Shown in pieces: positions 50,467 through 58,524 of a stretch of 64,000 bases of DNA. Under the pieces are notes generated by a model. The model searched no databases, was not told where the DNA came from, and saw only the letters and a program-made list of their open reading frames with translations. The stretch comes from Streptomyces seoulensis (GTDB lineage Bacteria; Actinomycetota; Actinomycetes; Streptomycetales; Streptomycetaceae), in contig CP054936.1 in the NCBI GenBank assembly GCA_013364255.1, forward strand, positions 434,001 to 498,000, in the 5' to 3' direction. The position numbers were made by a program, and so were the translations under genes. Each line of letters begins with the position of its first letter. The stretch's first letter is position 1.

Positions 50467-50934
50467 TCAGTCGCGGCCGGAGCCGTCGTGGTACAGGTCA
50501 CGCTCGCGGACCTGCCAGCCCCCGCCGTCCGCCGGCACGAGGTGGTCGTGGCACAGGACGCTCGCGAAGATCTCGAGGGGGCCGCCTCGCCGGGTGCGCA
50601 TGGCCAGCGCGTAGGTGCGGGTGCGCAGGGAGCCGTCCGGCTGCGGGCGCACGTCGAGCATGGACAGCCAGTGCCGGAAGTCGGTCTTGTCGGCGTCCAG
50701 CCGGCCCTGCCGCGCGACGGCCGACTCGCGGATCGCGGCGCGGCCCTCGAGCGGCGCGTCCAGCCTGCTGGCCTCCTGGAAGGTGGCGTCCTCGGTGAAC
50801 GTCCCGGCCCACTCGACGGGACGGCCGTCGTCGATCAGGCCCATCTGGCGGGCGTAGAACTGCTGGACCTGTGCGTACAGGTCGGCGGAGACGAAGGGCT
50901 CCGCGGCCGCTCGGGTGAGGGCGGTGTCACTCAT
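50467..50934 (-). CDS. NTF2/SnoaL-like protein (ActVI-ORFA-like)
   Basis: 155 residues. SnoaL-like alpha+beta barrel: FVSADLYAQVQQFYARQMGLIDDGRPVEWAGTFTEDATFQ at the N-terminus, FRHWLSMLDVRPQPDG, and a C-terminal VRERDLYHDG strand. In the actinorhodin cluster the small protein ActVI-ORFA of this type helps the C-3 reduction by ActVI-ORF1; here both types lie in the same operon. It sits 9 bp before the LLM gene in the direction of transcription. Confidence 0.78.
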   Translation of the reverse strand: MSDTALTRAAAEPFVSADLYAQVQQFYARQMGLIDDGRPVEWAGTFTEDATFQEASRLDAPLEGRAAIRESAVARQGRLDADKTDFRHWLSMLDVRPQPDGSLRTRTYALAMRTRRGGPLEIFASVLCHDHLVPADGGGWQVRERDLYHDGSGRD

Positions 50935-50990
50935 GGAGTCTGCCTTTCGGGACGGGCGCCGGTCGCCCGGCGGGGGATGGCCGGCCGGGT

Positions 50991-52121
50991 TCACGGGTGG
51001 GCCGGCAGAGCGGCGTCGGCCAGCAGCCGGGCTCCGTAGCCGTCGCCGGCCGGGTCGAAGCGCAGGGCCACGTGGCCGGCCAGGCCATGGACGTCGCGCC
51101 AGATCCGCTGGAGGGGGTGCCCCGTCGACCGGGCCGGGCCTCCCGCGGTGCGCAGCAGGCCCTCCACGACGTCCACCAGCCGTTCGACGGCGTAGGCGCA
51201 GTCCGCGGGGTTGCGCAGCTGCTCGACCGCCGACGCCCCGGGCGCGTCCGCCACCCGGGCGGCGCGTTCGAGGAGCAGGGTGGCCGCGTCGGTGGCGATG
51301 GCGGCGCGGGCCAGCTGACCGGCCCGGCGCGGGTCGGCGGTGGCGGCGCCGAACGCCTGGTGCCCGGCCCACGCGTGCAGGGCCGCACGGGCCGAGCCGA
51401 GCGCGGGCGCGCCGAAGAGCAGACCGCTGAGCAGCCGCAGCGGGGCGGTGTGGCAGCGGGCGTCGGAGCCGACGCTGCGGCCCTGGAGCATGGCGTCGCG
51501 ACAGAAGCCGCGGTGTGCGGGGACGAGGACGTTGTCGACGACGAGGGTATTGCTGCCGGTGCCGCGCATGCCGACGGGGTGCCAGGTGTCCACCACTCGG
51601 TAGTCGGTCCGCGGCAGTGCGAGGAACCAGGGGACCTGCGCGCCGTCCCGCGGCACCAGCGCGCACGCCAGGGCCCAGTCGGAGAAGTCGACCGCGCTGG
51701 TGCTGGCCCATTCACCGGTCACCCGCCAGCCGCCGGCCACCGGGGTCGCCGTGCCCCGCGGTACGAGCGCGCCTACCACCGCGGTGTCTGGGCCGGCGGC
51801 CCACAGCTCCTCCTGTCCCCGCTCGGGCAGGTAGGCGCCCATCCGGGCGGCGCCCGCGATCACCGAGCCGCACCAGGCGGCGGAGGTGCAGCCCTCGGCG
51901 AGGGCGGCGACGGCGTGCAGCAGGTCGGTGGCGGTGCCGGCGGCGCCGCCGTGCCGGGCGGGCACGAAGTGCCGGGCGAAACCGGCGCCGACGACGGCGT
52001 CGGCGACCTCCGCGGGCAGGCGGCGCCGGGTGTCGGCTTGTTCGGCGTGACGAGCGGCCAGGACGGCCGTCTCCCTCGCCGTGGAGACCAGGTCCGTGTC
52101 GGACCTCGGCCGGCTCGGCAT
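50991..52121 (-). CDS. acyl-CoA dehydrogenase-fold monooxygenase (ActVA-ORF5-like)
   Basis: 376 residues from the ATG at 52121 (GAGGGAG upstream); the longer frame is Arg-rich and probably not translated. The fold is acyl-CoA dehydrogenase-like: AGFARHFVPARHGGAAGTATDLLHAVAALAEGCTSAAWC, GGWRVTGEWASTSAVDFSDWAL, DTWHPVGMRGTGSNTLVVDNVLVPAHRGF. These are group D flavin monooxygenase features as in ActVA-ORF5 and HpaB relatives, which hydroxylate or oxidise the aromatic core with reduced flavin. It is the first gene of a four-gene leftward operon. Confidence 0.83.
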   Translation of the reverse strand: MPSRPRSDTDLVSTARETAVLAARHAEQADTRRRLPAEVADAVVGAGFARHFVPARHGGAAGTATDLLHAVAALAEGCTSAAWCGSVIAGAARMGAYLPERGQEELWAAGPDTAVVGALVPRGTATPVAGGWRVTGEWASTSAVDFSDWALACALVPRDGAQVPWFLALPRTDYRVVDTWHPVGMRGTGSNTLVVDNVLVPAHRGFCRDAMLQGRSVGSDARCHTAPLRLLSGLLFGAPALGSARAALHAWAGHQAFGAATADPRRAGQLARAAIATDAATLLLERAARVADAPGASAVEQLRNPADCAYAVERLVDVVEGLLRTAGGPARSTGHPLQRIWRDVHGLAGHVALRFDPAGDGYGARLLADAALPAHP

Positions 52122-52252
52122 CGTGGACCACTCCCTCGTTCCTCGGGACGCCTTGCCCGGTGGGCGGCGACGACGACGCCACCGTGACCGTGCCCGATCC
52201 AGGTGCGATGGAGCACGGCTCGACGGTCGCCGCCGGGGACGGTCCGGCGGCG

Positions 52253-52284
52253 GTTCCCGGCGGCTCTCGACCCGGGTTCGACCG
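52253..52284. promoter_or_regulatory. shared promoter element and 11-bp-spaced TCGACC repeats
   Basis: GTTCCCGGCGGCTCTCGA (52253-52270) resembles GTTCCACCGGCTCTCGA at 62226-62242. It runs into TCGACCC (52267-52273) and TCGACCG (52278-52284), 11 bp apart, another SARP-like arrangement. It lies in the divergent gap between the monooxygenase and thymidylyltransferase genes. Confidence 0.45.
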
Positions 52285-52360
52285 GGGCCCCGCACGCTCG
52301 GGTCCGAGGGGGGCGTCGTGCGGCGACCCCGCGCCTACAGACAGGTGAGGTGAGGAGTCA

Positions 52361-53308
52361 GTGAAGGGAATCATCCTGGCGGGAGGCAACGGCACACGGC
52401 TGCACCCCATCACCCTGGCGGTGTCCAAGCAGCTGCTGCCCGTGTATGACAAGCCGATGGTGTACTACCCGCTGTCGGTGCTGATGCTGGCCGGGATCCG
52501 GGACATCCTCGTCATCTCCTCGCCCCGGGACCTGCCGCAGTTCCGCAAGGTGCTGGGCGACGGGAGCTCGCTCGGCATCGGCCTCTCCTACGCCGAGCAG
52601 GCCCGGCCCGGTGGGCTCGCCGAGGCCTTCACCATCGGAGCCGACCACATCGGCGACGGCTCCGTGGCGCTGGTACTGGGCGACAACATCTTCCACGGGC
52701 CCGGCTTCTCCCTGCTGCTCCAGGAGCACACTCCGCACACCGACGGCGCCCTGCTGTTCGGGTACCCCGTGCGCGACCCGGAGCGGTACGGGGTCGGTGA
52801 GGCCGACGAGGAGGGCCGGCTGCTCTCCATCGAGGAGAAGCCCGCCCGGCCCCGCTCCAACCGGGCCATCACCGGCCTGTACTTCTACGACAACGACGTG
52901 ATCGGCATCGCCCGGGGTCTGCGCCCCTCGGCCCGCGGCGAACTGGAGATCACCGACGTCAACAAGGAGTATCTCGCCCGGGACAAGGCCCGGCTGGTGG
53001 ACCTCGGACGAGGATTCACCTGGCTGGACACGGGCACGCACGACTCGCTGCTGGACGCCGGGCAGTACATCCAGACGCTGGAGCACCGCCAGGGCCTGCG
53101 GATCGCCTGCATCGAGGAAGTAGCCCTGCGCATGGGCTTCATCGACGCCGAGCAGTGCTTCCGGCTGGGTGAGCGGCTGGGCGGTTCGGGCTACGGCCAG
53201 TACGTCATGGAAATCGCCCGGTCGCTGCGGGACGCCGGTCCGCAGGAGCGGGCGGGCTCGCTGGCCGGCCCCCGGTACGGCGGCCTGGCGCTGCCCACGA
53301 CTGTGTGA
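52361..53308 (+). CDS. rmlA: glucose-1-phosphate thymidylyltransferase
   Basis: 315 residues from a GTG with GAGGAG upstream. Nucleotidyltransferase signature at the N-terminus MKGIILAGGNGTRLHPIT, then SKQLLPVYDKPMVYYPLS, GDNIFHGPGFS, SIEEKPARPRSN and LDTGTHDSLLDA. It makes dTDP-glucose from glucose-1-phosphate and dTTP, the first step of the deoxysugar pathway, and feeds the 4,6-dehydratase at 40147. A terminator hairpin follows. Confidence 0.96.
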   Translation: MKGIILAGGNGTRLHPITLAVSKQLLPVYDKPMVYYPLSVLMLAGIRDILVISSPRDLPQFRKVLGDGSSLGIGLSYAEQARPGGLAEAFTIGADHIGDGSVALVLGDNIFHGPGFSLLLQEHTPHTDGALLFGYPVRDPERYGVGEADEEGRLLSIEEKPARPRSNRAITGLYFYDNDVIGIARGLRPSARGELEITDVNKEYLARDKARLVDLGRGFTWLDTGTHDSLLDAGQYIQTLEHRQGLRIACIEEVALRMGFIDAEQCFRLGERLGGSGYGQYVMEIARSLRDAGPQERAGSLAGPRYGGLALPTTV

Positions 53309-53325
53309 ACTCCTCGCTCCCGACC

Positions 53326-53360
53326 GGAGCCCCGCTCGAGCCGTTCTCGTGCGGGGCTCC
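53326..53360 (+). terminator. hairpin terminator after the thymidylyltransferase gene
   Basis: GGAGCCCCGC / GGCGAGAACGGCTCGAGC-side arm GCGGGGCTCC form a 10-bp stem, extended by an inner CGAG/CTCG stem around a 5-nt loop. Confidence 0.7.
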
Positions 53361-53428
53361 CGCGGAGTGTGCTGGGGTGGCGGCCAACGGCAGTCGAGCC
53401 GGGGAGCACCGAGCGCATGGAGGGCACG

Positions 53429-54145
53429 ATGACCAACCGCACACACGGCGGCGCGGACGAGCAGGAGGTGACCCTCTGGGTCGATCCGGTGTGCGCCTGG
53501 ACGTGGATCACCTGCAAGTGGCTGCGTGCGGCGGCCTCGGTGCGCCCGCTGAAGGTGTCGGTGCGCCCCACCGGCCTCGGCTACTTCCAGGGCCCCGCGG
53601 CCTCCGACGAGGAACACGCCCGGTTCCGCGAGCTGGCACCCGGCCCGGTGCGGGTGCTCGCCGCCGCGGCCGCGCGCGAGCCGGGGGCGGTGGGCCCGCT
53701 GTACGAGGCGGTGGCGCGTCGCTTCCACGAGCCGGGCGGTCTGTACGACGGGCTGCACGAGCGGGTGCGGGGGCTGTCGCACCGGGAGAAGCGCGAGGTG
53801 CAGGCCACGTTGCTGGAGCGGGCCCGGACAGTGGTCGGCGAGGCGCTGGCCGAGTGCGCGCTGCCGGCGGAGCTCGCCGCTGCCATGGAGTCCCCCCGGT
53901 GGGACGCCGACCTGCGGGCGGCCCACGACTCCGTTCCGCGGGACGGGAGGGAACTGGAGGTCATCGGGGTGCCGGTGATCTCGGTGGGCGGCGGGGTCGG
54001 CGTCTTCGGCCCGGTCCTGCGCTCGGCCCCGGCCGGTGAGCGGGCGGGCGTCCTGTGGGACGCCTTCTCCGCGCTGGTCGCCGAGGACGCCTTCCTGGAG
54101 CTGCGCCGGGTCACTCCGCGTCCTGCGCCGGCGCCCGCGGGCTGA
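53429..54145 (+). CDS. DsbA-family protein, mycothiol-dependent nitroreductase-like
   Basis: 238 residues from the ATG at 53429, six bases after GGAGG; an ATG four codons upstream is weaker. Thioredoxin-like start VTLWVDPVCAWTWITCKWLRAAA, similar to the Rv2466c group, with a Cys in the DPxC position. The helical insert is followed by GVPVISVGGGVGVFGPVL, the cis-Pro strand. It is possibly a thiol-dependent reductase or stress protein; its location within cluster B may be incidental or linked to quinone detoxification. Confidence 0.75.
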   Translation: MTNRTHGGADEQEVTLWVDPVCAWTWITCKWLRAAASVRPLKVSVRPTGLGYFQGPAASDEEHARFRELAPGPVRVLAAAAAREPGAVGPLYEAVARRFHEPGGLYDGLHERVRGLSHREKREVQATLLERARTVVGEALAECALPAELAAAMESPRWDADLRAAHDSVPRDGRELEVIGVPVISVGGGVGVFGPVLRSAPAGERAGVLWDAFSALVAEDAFLELRRVTPRPAPAPAG

Positions 54146-54161
54146 GCGCGGCCACCGCGCG

Positions 54162-54202
54162 GGGCGGGGCCCGGCGGACCGTACGTCCGCCGGGCCCCGC
54201 CC
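54162..54202. terminator. bidirectional terminator, 18-bp perfect stem
   Basis: GGGCGGGGCCCGGCGGAC and its exact reverse complement around a 5-nt loop, between the convergent DsbA-like and MFS genes. Confidence 0.9.
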
Positions 54203-54232
54203 TGTTCTCCCGCGTCGGCCGGGTCGCGGCGC

Positions 54233-55888
54233 TCAGGATGCCGCCTGCTCGGGCTCCGGGACGCTCGTCTCCGGGGCCGCGAGGTCCTTGGCCCGCCCGG
54301 GAAGCAGGAAGGCCAGCGCGAAGCCGATGAGCATCACGCAGCCGCCGACCAGGAAGACCGTGCTCATCGCCTGGGCGATGCCTTCCACCACCGGGCCGGC
54401 GAGCCGCGGGTCGGCGGTGAGCAGGAAGGAGGTGTCGTCGAGACTGAGCTCGCCGCTGCCCCGCACGATGTCCACGATGGGCCCGTTGGCCGGGTGCGCC
54501 ACCACCGCCGGATCCCCCATCGCCGCCCGGAATCCGGCGTCCCGGCCTGCCTGCCGCACCGACTGGGCGATCCTGCTGCCCGCCATCGAGAACATCATCG
54601 CCAGGAACAGCGCCGTGCCGGCGGCGCCGCCGATGCCGCGGAAGAACGAGAAGGCGGCGCTGGAGACGCCCATGTCCTCCTTCGCCGAGGTGTTCTGGAG
54701 GGCCAGCAGGGTGACCGGGAAACAGATGCCGACTCCCGCGCCGAGCACGTAGATCAGCAGCCCGACCAGCCAGAGTGAGGAGTGCTGGTCGAGCGAGGCG
54801 AACACGAACAGCGTGCCGGCGACCACTCCCATGCCGAGCACCAGGAAGTCCCGGTAGCGGCCCGATCGGTTGATGACCTTGCTCAGGCCCCGGCTGGTGG
54901 TGAGCACGCCGAGCGTCTGCAGGATCAGCATCAGCCCCGCCTCGCCGGGCGTCTGCCCCTTGACCAGCTGGAGGTAGAGCGGAAGGAAGATCAGCGAGCC
55001 GAACACCCCGACGCCGACGATGACGTTGGCACTGTTGATCACGGCGAACATGCGGTTGCGGAACAATCTGAGCGGGATCACGGCCGCGTCCGCCATCCGC
55101 CGCTCGGTGATCAGGAAGAGCACCAGGCCGACCGAACCGATCGCGAGCAGCGACAGGGTGAGGGGCGAACCCCAGCCCCAGTGCCTGCCCTGCTCGGAGA
55201 CGACCAGCCACGGGCCGAGGCAGACGATCAGCCACGACGCCCCGACGTAGTCGATGCGCTGCGCGCGGCGTTTGCCGGGCATCGTGAACTTGATCTGCAC
55301 CACCAGCAGGGCGGCGATCCCGATGGGGAGGTTGATCAGGAACGCCCAGCGCCAGCCGTCGATCCACAGCAGCGTGTCCGCGCCCGCGAACAGCCCGCCG
55401 ATCGGCGCCCCCGCCACGCCGGCGACGGCCGACACGGCGGAGAACCAGATCTGGTAGCGGGCCCGGAGCTCGGGCGTGAGGACGTCGCCCATGATGGCGA
55501 AGGCGAGGGCGGTCAGCCCGCCGCCGCCGACGCCCTGCACCGCCCGGAAGGCGGCGAGCTGGTACATCGACCCGGCCAGGCCGCACAGCAGCGAACCGGT
55601 CAGGAAGACGCCGATGGCCAGCAGGTACAGCTTCTTGCGGCCGTACAGGTCGGACAGCTTGCCGAACAGCGGGGTCGCGATCGTGGAGGTGACCATGTAG
55701 GCCGTGGTCGCCCACGCCTGAAGGGTCTGACCGTGCAGTTGGTCGGCGATCGTCCGCATCGACGCGGCGACGATGACGAAGTCGAGCGAGGACAGCATCA
55801 GGCCCAGCATCAGCCCGATGATGACCACCCGTACGGCCCGGAACTCCGGTGTGCCCGGTGTCTCCGCGGCCACCCGCTCCGCACTCAT
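54233..55888 (-). CDS. DHA2-type MFS multidrug exporter (14-TM)
   Basis: 551 residues with about 14 hydrophobic segments. DHA2 features: LDFVIVAASMRTIADQL (motif D1), GKLSDLYGRKKLYLLAI (motif A), RAVQGVGGGGLTALAFAIMGD (motif B) and AGAPIGGLFAG (motif C). It is the last gene of the three-gene operon driven from 57549-57579, three bases after the FMN reductase stop. It is a strong candidate for efflux of the quinone product. Confidence 0.93.
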   Translation of the reverse strand: MSAERVAAETPGTPEFRAVRVVIIGLMLGLMLSSLDFVIVAASMRTIADQLHGQTLQAWATTAYMVTSTIATPLFGKLSDLYGRKKLYLLAIGVFLTGSLLCGLAGSMYQLAAFRAVQGVGGGGLTALAFAIMGDVLTPELRARYQIWFSAVSAVAGVAGAPIGGLFAGADTLLWIDGWRWAFLINLPIGIAALLVVQIKFTMPGKRRAQRIDYVGASWLIVCLGPWLVVSEQGRHWGWGSPLTLSLLAIGSVGLVLFLITERRMADAAVIPLRLFRNRMFAVINSANVIVGVGVFGSLIFLPLYLQLVKGQTPGEAGLMLILQTLGVLTTSRGLSKVINRSGRYRDFLVLGMGVVAGTLFVFASLDQHSSLWLVGLLIYVLGAGVGICFPVTLLALQNTSAKEDMGVSSAAFSFFRGIGGAAGTALFLAMMFSMAGSRIAQSVRQAGRDAGFRAAMGDPAVVAHPANGPIVDIVRGSGELSLDDTSFLLTADPRLAGPVVEGIAQAMSTVFLVGGCVMLIGFALAFLLPGRAKDLAAPETSVPEPEQAAS

Positions 55889-55891
55889 GGG

Positions 55892-56479
55892 TCAGCCCTC
55901 GTACGGGCGTGCGGCGCGGCCTTCGCGCAGGGTCCGGCCCCACCAGTCGAGCTGGCCCAGCAGGACGGCGGCGGCCTTGGCGCAGCCGCCCTCGTCGAGC
56001 GGGCGGCCGTTGTCGTCGAACTTCTCCCACGCCATGGCGAAGCTGACGGTGTCGCGCAGGGTGACCGCGTGCAGCTCGGCGAAGACCTGGCGCAGCTGCT
56101 CCACGGCCCGCTGGCCGCCGGCCATGCCGCCGTAGGAGACGAAGCCGACCGGCTTGGCGCGCCATTCGCTGTAGACGTAGTCGATGGCCAGCTTCAGGGA
56201 GGCCGGGTAGCCGTGGTTGTACTCGGGCGTGACGACGACGAAGCCGTCGAGCCCGCCGATGCGCTCGGCCAGACCGGGGGCGCCCTGCGGGGCGCCGGAC
56301 GGGTCGAGGGTGAGCTTCAGCTCCTCCACGAGGGCGGGCTCGGACAGGTCGATGACGTGCGTCTCCATGTCGTCGCGCTGGTCGATCTCGGAGATGAACC
56401 ACTGCGAGACCTTGTCGGCGAACCGGCCGGTGCGCACACTGCCGATGAGCACGCCGATCTTCAACGGTGCCTGGGACAT
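55892..56479 (-). CDS. NADPH-dependent FMN reductase/quinone reductase
   Basis: 195 residues of the flavodoxin-like family: KIGVLIGSVRTGRFADKVSQWF (phosphate loop), VVVTPEYNHGYPASLKLAIDYVYSEWRAKPVGFVSYGGMAGGQRAVEQLR (family signature). It reduces flavin or quinones with NADPH. In the SoxR regulon of S. coelicolor a protein of this family (SCO2478, as I recall) is induced by actinorhodin. Here it sits between an MDR reductase and an exporter in one operon. Confidence 0.9.
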   Translation of the reverse strand: MSQAPLKIGVLIGSVRTGRFADKVSQWFISEIDQRDDMETHVIDLSEPALVEELKLTLDPSGAPQGAPGLAERIGGLDGFVVVTPEYNHGYPASLKLAIDYVYSEWRAKPVGFVSYGGMAGGQRAVEQLRQVFAELHAVTLRDTVSFAMAWEKFDDNGRPLDEGGCAKAAAVLLGQLDWWGRTLREGRAARPYEG

Positions 56480-56532
56480 GGGGGGTTCCTCGTTTCGGTG
56501 AAAGGACGGACGGGAGGCGGTCGGGTGGCGCG

Positions 56533-56565
56533 GGGCGGTCCCGGAGCGGTGCCCCGGGACCGCCC
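56533..56565 (-). terminator. internal hairpin between reductase genes
   Basis: 12-bp inverted repeat GGGCGGTCCCGG / CCGGGACCGCCC with a 9-nt loop, in the 95-bp gap between the MDR reductase and FMN reductase genes. It may attenuate the operon. Confidence 0.6.
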
Positions 56566-56574
56566 GGCGGTGTG

Positions 56575-57486
56575 TCAGGCGACCAGCAGAACGATCTTTC
56601 CGCGGCCGTGACCGGTCTCCAGTTCGCGGTGCGCGTCCGCCGCCCGGGCCAGGGGGAAGGTCGTGCGGACGTGGACCTTGACCTTGCCCTCGGCGACCAG
56701 CGCGGCCAGTTCGGCGAGCCGGGCGGCGGAGCGCCGGCTGCCGATCCAGCGCACACCCAGCTCCTGGTAGACGTCGAAGGCGAAGATGGTGCCCACCCGG
56801 TCCTTGTCCTTGACCAGTTCGGCCGCCACGCGCAGGCCGTCGGCGCTCGCGGTGTCCAGGGCGGCGTGCACGCCTTCGGGCGCCGCCTCGCGCACCCGGT
56901 CGATCAGACCTTCGCCGTAGGCGACCGGGATCGCGCCCAGTTCGCGCAGGTACGCGTGGTTCTCCTCGCGCGCGGTGGCGATCACCTTGGCGCCGCGCAA
57001 CACAGCGAGCTGCACCGCGATGGTGCCGACGCCGCCGGCGGCGCCGTTGACGAGGACGGTCTCGCCCTCGCCGACCCGGAGGAGCTCGATCGCCGTGTGC
57101 GCGGTCTGCCCGGAGGCGGAGAGGCTGCCGGCCACCTCCCAGGAGAGCGCGGCGGGCTTGGCCACGATCTGGTCGGCGGGGGCGACCACATACTCGGCGT
57201 AGGTGAGCTGGGTGCGGTAGCCCAGCACCTCGTCGCCGACGGAGAAGTCGGTGACGCCCTCGCCGACCTGGTCCACCACGCCGGCGAAGTCGCCGCCGGT
57301 GATGTGCGGGAAGGTGATGGTGAACCCGGGCGGGTTCCAGCCGGAACGCACCGCGCAGTCGGTGGGCTGTGAGCCGGCCGCCTTCACCCGCACCCGCACC
57401 TCGCCCGGGCCCGCTTCGGGAGCCGGAACCTCCATCAGCTCCAGGACGTCAGGCCCTCCGAACGCGTGGAAAGCAGCAGCCTTCAT
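56575..57486 (-). CDS. MDR-family NADPH reductase (enoyl/quinone reductase, ActVI-ORF2-like)
   Basis: 303 residues from the ATG at 57486. Medium-chain reductase without zinc ligands: MKAAAFHAFGGPDVLEL start, ITGGDFAGVVDQVGEGVTDFSVGDEVLGY, and NADPH loop LVNGAAGGVGTIAVQLAVLRGAKVIATA. It matches quinone oxidoreductases and also ActVI-ORF2, the enoyl reductase acting on the pyran ring in actinorhodin biosynthesis. The SoxR-like promoter favours a quinone-stress role, the cluster context an enoyl reduction; both may be true. Confidence 0.87.
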   Translation of the reverse strand: MKAAAFHAFGGPDVLELMEVPAPEAGPGEVRVRVKAAGSQPTDCAVRSGWNPPGFTITFPHITGGDFAGVVDQVGEGVTDFSVGDEVLGYRTQLTYAEYVVAPADQIVAKPAALSWEVAGSLSASGQTAHTAIELLRVGEGETVLVNGAAGGVGTIAVQLAVLRGAKVIATAREENHAYLRELGAIPVAYGEGLIDRVREAAPEGVHAALDTASADGLRVAAELVKDKDRVGTIFAFDVYQELGVRWIGSRRSAARLAELAALVAEGKVKVHVRTTFPLARAADAHRELETGHGRGKIVLLVA

Positions 57487-57548
57487 GTTCAACACCCCTT
57501 TGTAGCAACGTCTTTGCGGTCGCAGGCCCGTGGCGGGGCCCACTGAAG

Positions 57549-57579
57549 AACCTAGAAACTCAAGTGCGCTTGAGGTCAA
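57549..57579 (-). promoter_or_regulatory. SoxR/MerR-type promoter with 19-bp spacer
   Basis: On the minus strand: -35 TTGACC (57579-57574), a 19-bp spacer, then -10 TAGGTT (57554-57549). The spacer carries the dyad CTCAAG-4 bp-CTTGAG (57559-57574), which matches the core of known SoxR boxes (CCTCAAG...CTTGAGG). An over-long 19-bp spacer with a central dyad is the hallmark of MerR-family promoters. It drives the MDR reductase, FMN reductase and exporter genes. Confidence 0.75.
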
Positions 57580-57661
57580 GCGCCGTTCTGGGGACCCGGT
57601 CGGCCCCTCGCGCGCCCGCCCACCGTGCCCGGGGTGGCGCGAGACACGGTCGAGAACGGCT

Positions 57662-57707
57662 CGACGCCGGGTGGGAAGGGGCTCGGCCCCCTTCCCACCC
57701 GGCGTCG
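57662..57707 (-). terminator. terminator after the secreted-protein gene, 20-bp perfect stem
   Basis: CGACGCCGGGTGGGAAGGGG and its exact reverse complement around a 6-nt loop, just past the stop at 57742. It isolates the secreted-protein gene from the SoxR-type promoter. Confidence 0.9.
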
Positions 57708-57741
57708 TCGCACACGTGTGCGCGGCCGGCGGCCGCACACG

Positions 57742-58362
57742 TCACTGCACGGTGGTGCTGGACAGCTGCACCGAAGTGGCCGGATCCGGATAGCACTGGA
57801 CCGGGGTGAAATCGTTGACGGTGGTGTCCAGGCGCCGCATCGACAGGCCCGGGGCGTCGAAGCCGGTGCCGCCGGCCGAGGTCACCAGGGTGCCGGACGC
57901 GGGAGCGGTGTAGACGGCCTCGACGACCGGGAGTTCGAAGGTCTGGCCGCCGTAGAACGGACCGCTGGCCCGCAGCGTGAGCTGGCCGTCGGCGGCGACG
58001 ACGGACCGGCTGGAGTCGCCGAGGTTGCTGCCGTCGGTCAGCTTCAGGCTCACCAGGCGCGCGCCGGCCGGCTGGTTGATCCTGACGGCGATGTCCCGGA
58101 CCTCCTTCTGGTAGGTGGCGTTCAGGGTGTAGGGGCCCTGGGCGTACTTCACCGTGAACCGCTGGTGCGGCGAGACGGTCGCGGGCGCCGTGACGTCGAA
58201 CAGGCGGCTGCTGCCGTACTCACTCCACACGCCGTTCTCCGGCACGCGGCACAGGAACGGGACGGTGGCGGGCGCGGCGACGGCGCTGCCGGACGCGGCC
58301 AGGACACCGGCCAGGGCCAGGGCGCCGACGGCCGTCGCCCGGCGGGTGGTGGTCTTGCTCAT
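57742..58362 (-). CDS. secreted protein, possibly ActVI-ORF3-like
   Basis: 206 residues with a clear signal peptide: basic MSKTTTRR, a hydrophobic core AVGALALAGVLAASGSAV and an AxA-type cleavage site near residue 30. The mature part is beta-rich (RFTVKYAQGPYTLNATYQKEVRDIAVRINQPAG, then FYGGQTFELPVVEAVYTAP) with two Cys. No family was firmly recognised. The actVI region of the actinorhodin cluster encodes a secreted tailoring protein (ActVI-ORF3), so this may be its counterpart. That is inference from context only. Confidence 0.65.
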   Translation of the reverse strand: MSKTTTRRATAVGALALAGVLAASGSAVAAPATVPFLCRVPENGVWSEYGSSRLFDVTAPATVSPHQRFTVKYAQGPYTLNATYQKEVRDIAVRINQPAGARLVSLKLTDGSNLGDSSRSVVAADGQLTLRASGPFYGGQTFELPVVEAVYTAPASGTLVTSAGGTGFDAPGLSMRRLDTTVNDFTPVQCYPDPATSVQLSSTTVQ

Positions 58363-58423
58363 CAGGCTGTCTCCTCGGATCTGGCTGCCGCTGCGGCAGC
58401 CCGGTGAAAGCTAGGGACGCCCT

Positions 58424-58465
58424 CTGGAGACCGGCTCGAAATGCACTGTTCCACCCGGTCTCCAG
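58424..58465. promoter_or_regulatory. inverted repeat in divergent promoter region
   Basis: CTGGAGACCGG (58424-58434) and CCGGTCTCCAG (58455-58465) are perfect 11-bp arms separated by 20 bp between the secreted-protein and SDR genes. The right half continues from GTTCCACC (58449), as in the element at 62226. Confidence 0.6.
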
Positions 58466-58524
58466 CGGCCTGCGACGCCTTCGCGGCAGGGTGCCGCCCC
58501 AGGACCGTCCACACGAGGGAGGCA

